The translations under genes were made by a program, and so were the position numbers. A stretch of DNA of 22,960 nucleotides, from positions 13,699-36,658 of IMG/VR virus record IMGVR_UViG_3300002231_000776. The stretch is one strand, 5' to 3'. The notes below the pieces were generated by a model, which was not told where the DNA came from, made no database searches, and saw nothing but the letters and a program-made list of their open reading frames with translations. Shown here in pieces: positions 20,586 through 22,960 of this stretch; position 1 is the stretch's first letter; the number at the start of each line of letters is the position of its first letter. The stretch comes from a virus.

Positions 20586-20906
20586 ACAGAACAACAACAC
20601 AAGAAGATATCGGACGTGCTGGATCAGAACGCTAGACTCAAGCACACACTCAAGGAAATACTCAGCGACGCCGACAAGTGGCTTAACGCTCAACGTCCGT
20701 CTGAGGTCTTTCACGGCATGACGGCTGAGGATCTTATTATGTCATTCTCGGGGGCCGCAGGGTTCGCTCTGAACTCATGTTCCGAGATTCCTGAGCCTGT
20801 TCATCATATCGACGAGGAGCTTGAAAAGACTGTGCAACTAGCCGAGGACATGAAGCGGCTGGCTAACAGTATCCATGAGCGTATCGAGGATCTCAAGAAA
20901 GGATGA
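20583..20906 (+). CDS. Unknown helical protein, 107 aa
   Basis: GGAGG before the GTG sets the start. The protein is helical and charged: D-Q-N-A-R-L-K-H-T-L-K-E-I-L near the N-terminus and T-V-Q-L-A-E-D-M-K-R-L-A at the C-terminus, with a short middle part (H-G-M-T-A-E-D-L-I-M-S-F) that looks folded. Its stop overlaps the next start (ATGA). No family recognised. Confidence 0.6.
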   Translation: MTEQQHKKISDVLDQNARLKHTLKEILSDADKWLNAQRPSEVFHGMTAEDLIMSFSGAAGFALNSCSEIPEPVHHIDEELEKTVQLAEDMKRLANSIHERIEDLKKG

Positions 20907-21094
20907 AACACTTTATACACCAGAACGAGATAAACGGGTTTGTGCCGCTCGTGGTTCAGTATCGTAACTACTTCCGACACAAGGCCATCTTGATGGAGGC
21001 ATGTCGCATCCAGAGACTAGCGCACCGAAAGATCACAGCGCACATAGAGTATCTGGAGTTTTGTAAATCAGTAGGAGAGAAGGAGAGCAGGTAG
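20903..21094 (+). CDS. Small basic protein, 63 aa
   Basis: The ATG overlaps the upstream stop and has AAAGG before it. The protein is rich in His, Arg and aromatic residues and looks helical (H-K-A-I-L-M-E-A-C-R-I-Q-R-L). No family recognised. Confidence 0.55.
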   Translation: MKHFIHQNEINGFVPLVVQYRNYFRHKAILMEACRIQRLAHRKITAHIEYLEFCKSVGEKESR

Positions 21095-21097
21095 ACT

Positions 21098-21226
21098 ATG
21101 ATTAAAGGAACAAACATATCAGGCGAGGCGCTGGTGGTTGGAGTGGTTATATTTGCAATCGGAATGTTGCTGGTGATCTTGGCGGCATACGCAAAAGAGA
21201 AGATGAACGAAAAGCCAATAGATTGA
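21098..21226 (+). CDS. Small membrane protein, 42 aa
   Basis: It begins four bases after the upstream gene, with AGCAGG about 7 bases before the ATG. Residues 10-31 are a single hydrophobic segment (L-V-V-G-V-V-I-F-A-I-G-M-L-L-V-I-L-A), followed by a charged tail K-E-K-M-N-E-K. It is the last gene before the terminator. It could be a holin-type or regulatory membrane peptide; context does not say. Confidence 0.55.
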   Translation: MIKGTNISGEALVVGVVIFAIGMLLVILAAYAKEKMNEKPID

Positions 21227-21244
21227 CGAAGGCCAGAGTAAGCA

Positions 21245-21291
21245 AGCCCCTCAGATCGTGGCATACACGGCAACCTGAGGGGCTCTTTTTG
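21245..21291 (+). terminator. Rho-independent terminator of the plus operon
   Basis: Perfect 10-bp arms AGCCCCTCAG (21245-21254) and CTGAGGGGCT (21275-21284) with a 20-base loop are followed by CTTTTTG. It lies 18 bases after the last plus-strand stop and between convergent operons. Confidence 0.9.
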
Positions 21292-21294
21292 TGG

Positions 21295-21708
21295 TTAGGC
21301 TCGAATGTTAATGATATTGCCGCTGACAGGCTTAACAACCAGATTACCCGACAACCCCCTGACGAATAGAGAGCCATCCTCGCGGCCTCCAATGATTACC
21401 GTGGAGACACCGTGCTTGATATGTATGCCGCCACCGTTCTTGCGGTCTGTTGGATGAGCATGTATCGGCGTGGTGTCAATGCTGATTACCTGATCTGGAC
21501 TATTCTGGTTGAAGTAGTCCTCGTTGTATACTTCTACCTGCATGGTAGACCGTCCTTTCTGCCCTCGCGGGGGCGTTTGTTTATTGAGCATGTATTCTAA
21601 CGCACGAAGCTCCCGTATGTCAAACGTTAAGGAAGGGTCGCGCCTGGTACGCTCCCTGAGATGGTCGCGCCTACGCTCAAGCGCCTTGATATGTTTCGCT
21701 TCACTCAT
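21295..21708 (-). CDS. Unknown protein, 137 aa
   Basis: I choose ATG 21708 (M-S-E-A-K-H-I-K), 11 bases after the upstream stop; the ribosome site is weak. Residues 5-45 form a charged helix pair (L-E-R-R-R-D-H-L-R-E-R...D-I-R-E-L-R-A-L-E-Y-M-L), a pattern common in small phage proteins. A beta-like part follows (I-S-I-D-T-T-P-I-H-A-H-P, V-S-T-V-I-I-G-G), ending in N-I-R-A. The second part could also start by itself at M-Q-V-E-V (about 65 residues from the end), which has its own AAAGGACGG upstream. Confidence 0.5.
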   Translation of the reverse strand: MSEAKHIKALERRRDHLRERTRRDPSLTFDIRELRALEYMLNKQTPPRGQKGRSTMQVEVYNEDYFNQNSPDQVISIDTTPIHAHPTDRKNGGGIHIKHGVSTVIIGGREDGSLFVRGLSGNLVVKPVSGNIINIRA

Positions 21709-21719
21709 AGTTCTGTTGG

Positions 21720-22325
21720 TTACACGTCCAGCTTGATCTTGGCTTGTTTGGCCGAGCACAGTATAAGCTCGCTTAACGTCTGGTGATCTTTGGCGTACAG
21801 CTTGAACAACGCCGTCAGCGGAAGAGAGTGATGCTCGAAACCTGTCTCCGGGGGGAAGATTATAGGGGCGTTATCCCCAATTCCTTGTCTCGGATCTGCT
21901 GACCGTGCTCGGTTGGTTACGTTGTTGGTGACTCTGTACCTATCAGCCGGGAAACCCCTGAACGAACCATTCCGAATAGCCTTAATGATACCCTCGATTT
22001 GGAATTGCGGCTTGGTAATAATCTTCCGAACCTGGCTGGGCTTAATGTGCTTGCGTAGTATCAGCTCCCGCTCCTGTTCCGTCAGCTTTACTGCCGTGTA
22101 ATAACACTCGCGCCAATACTTACTGCCGTATGTTCTCCCGTACTTCTTCTCAAGCAGATCGCCCAGCTCGTCGGCGGCGTTATCAATGCTCTTGGCTTTG
22201 CCGGAGTCGATATTCTCTTTAATAATCCTGCCTACCTCAAACTTGAAGCGCAACAGGGCATCGCCTATAAGCCGCTCCGTATCTTTGAGTAGCTTCTCTA
22301 TTTTCTGGATGTCTTTTTCCTTCAT
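21720..22325 (-). CDS. Unknown helical protein, 201 aa
   Basis: AAAGG stands 5 bases before the ATG. The N-terminal 90 residues are helical and charged (I-Q-K-I-E-K-L-L-K-D-T-E-R-L), with L-G-D-L-L-E-K-K-Y-G-R-T-Y-G-S-K-Y-W, faintly like the helical N-terminal domain of DUF1016 proteins. Then P-S-Q-V-R-K-I-I looks like a helix-turn-helix. The C-terminal third has aromatic and Pro residues. It may bind DNA; no family can be named with confidence. Confidence 0.5.
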   Translation of the reverse strand: MKEKDIQKIEKLLKDTERLIGDALLRFKFEVGRIIKENIDSGKAKSIDNAADELGDLLEKKYGRTYGSKYWRECYYTAVKLTEQERELILRKHIKPSQVRKIITKPQFQIEGIIKAIRNGSFRGFPADRYRVTNNVTNRARSADPRQGIGDNAPIIFPPETGFEHHSLPLTALFKLYAKDHQTLSELILCSAKQAKIKLDV

Positions 22326-22394
22326 TCTGGCCTTTTTGTCGAATTACTTGGTGAATAATTGTCCTGCAAGAACGATCTTCCGTTTTATTTGTTG

Positions 22395-22688
22395 TTAGTC
22401 TGAGAATCTCTTGCGATCATAAAAGCTGTACTGGACATTCCCCTCACGGTGATAGCCTTGAACAATCTCTATGTCCTCATGCACCTTCCCATCAAGTAGT
22501 AAATTGTAATCTCCTTTACTCATTGGGAGGTGTGATATTATCAGAAATTGGCCGTGATTAAATTTCTCTGTCTTTGATTTAACAATCTTATACATGAAAT
22601 ATTTCTTACGCCTACGGCCTGTGAAGTGGTACACCTTAAGTACATCATTGACCATTATTTCCCTTCGGTTTTTGTCATAAGCCTTCAT
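22395..22688 (-). CDS. Conserved-looking small phage protein, 97 aa
   Basis: AGGAG stands 8 bases before the ATG. The protein has V-N-D-V-L-K-V-Y-H-F-T-G-R-R-R-K-K-Y-F-M-Y, a pattern I recall from many small phage proteins of unknown function, then a basic and aromatic C-terminal half. It looks like a small beta-barrel protein. No function is known to me. Confidence 0.6.
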   Translation of the reverse strand: MKAYDKNRREIMVNDVLKVYHFTGRRRKKYFMYKIVKSKTEKFNHGQFLIISHLPMSKGDYNLLLDGKVHEDIEIVQGYHREGNVQYSFYDRKRFSD

Positions 22689-22691
22689 GTT

Positions 22692-22862
22692 TTATTCTCC
22701 TGTCGCCTTTCTTAAAGCGTTTCTGCTTATTACTTCCCGCTGTCCATTCTCAAACTCCACAAGACAACTGTTCATCTTTCCCCGACAAACGACTTTACAC
22801 CTACGCCCCTTCATGCTTTGCCGCTTACTGTTATTTCCCCATCTGTATTCGTATAAAGTCAT
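22692..22862 (-). CDS. Small basic phage protein, 56 aa
   Basis: The ATG overlaps the upstream stop (ATGA) and the stop lies 3 bases before the next start, inside the coupling region. The protein is basic and probably a small beta-barrel (R-R-C-K-V-V-C-R-G-K-M-N-S-C-L-V-E-F, then V-I-S-R-N-A-L-R-K). This pattern also looks like a common small phage family of unknown role. Confidence 0.55.
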   Translation of the reverse strand: MTLYEYRWGNNSKRQSMKGRRCKVVCRGKMNSCLVEFENGQREVISRNALRKATGE

Positions 22863-22960
22863 TGTTCTGTCGAATTACTCACGCCAACACAGAAATCAAT
22901 AAACTCTTTCTTCTCACGTTGTATCCTGCAAGCTGTTTCGTATAGTATTAAATTAGCAAG
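22859..22960 (-). CDS. Partial gene running off the right edge, at least 33 aa
   Basis: An open frame enters from the right edge and ends N-S-T-E-Q at a TGA that overlaps the next ATG. The visible part has R-E-K-K-E-F-I-D-F-C and looks helical. Too short to identify. Confidence 0.45.
   Translation of the reverse strand, partial: LANLILYETACRIQREKKEFIDFCVGVSNSTEQ

Noticed and set aside
11265-21125. Identical 16-base string ACAAACATATCAGGCG at 11265-11280 and 21110-21125, considered as an attachment-site pair.
   Set aside because: Both copies lie inside different coding frames on opposite operons, with no integrase and no tRNA end nearby. A match of this length is not far from chance in a search over the window on both strands.
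22336-22878. TGTCGAATTACT seen twice (near 22337 and 22868) with a shorter TGTCGAATT near 15106.
   Set aside because: The strings are short and partly coding (Asn-Ser-Thr-Glu). No fixed spacing to promoters or starts is seen.
1-22960. CRISPR arrays, insertion sequences and integrase genes.
   Set aside because: No regular spaced repeats, no terminal inverted repeats around a transposase, and no recombinase motif were found.

Overview
The window looks like part of a tailed-phage (Caudoviricetes) genome or prophage. A long minus-strand block carries a packaging and head module: small terminase, large terminase, portal, scaffold, major capsid and decoration-like proteins. It also holds a phage sigma factor, a tRNA and many short overlapping genes. 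Shine-Dalgarno sites of the AGGAG type precede most genes and sigma-70-like promoters are visible, so the host is a bacterium. Which bacterium cannot be told. The many family-level matches to phage proteins with no close relative I can name suggest an uncultured or environmental phage. Tail genes are not present and presumably lie beyond the left edge.

Layout. (1) 1-17000, minus strand: one nearly gapless late-type operon read right to left. It starts with two unknown proteins, an HNH-like zinc protein, a probable TerS, a membrane-anchored protein with four Cys modules, a sigma-70 family factor, several micro-proteins, an ADP-ribosyltransferase-like protein, a tRNA-Asn and more small proteins. 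TerL, portal, decoration-like protein, scaffold, major capsid and a second decoration-like protein follow, ending at a strong terminator at the left edge. (2) 17000-17130: divergent control region with a clear plus-strand promoter and an overlapping dyad. (3) 17130-21226, plus strand: accessory or early-type genes, namely a fusion of an HNH/AP2-like part with a ribbon-helix-helix part, small unknown and membrane proteins, and a C5-cytosine DNA methyltransferase, closed by a strong terminator. (4) 21295-22960, minus strand: convergent small genes of unknown function, running off the right edge.

How it fits together. TerS, TerL and portal form the DNA-packaging motor. Scaffold, capsid and decoration proteins build the head. 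The sigma factor lies upstream of these genes in the same operon and is a natural late-gene activator. The methyltransferase would protect phage DNA from host restriction.

Main oddities. Both the portal and the large terminase carry inteins with LAGLIDADG endonuclease motifs. The portal intein has the Trp/Cys/Thr signature of class 3 inteins and starts with Ala. Capsid, portal and terminase genes are each broken by single-base indels, mostly in short homopolymers, while their protein sequence continues cleanly in the next frame. This points to sequence error more than decay, although the capsid shift could be a programmed +1 event. The methyltransferase has an in-frame TGA where its family usually has Trp or Tyr. 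Eight small genes of 24-58 residues (plus a partial one at the right edge) were found by reading stop-start overlaps and ribosome-binding sites.
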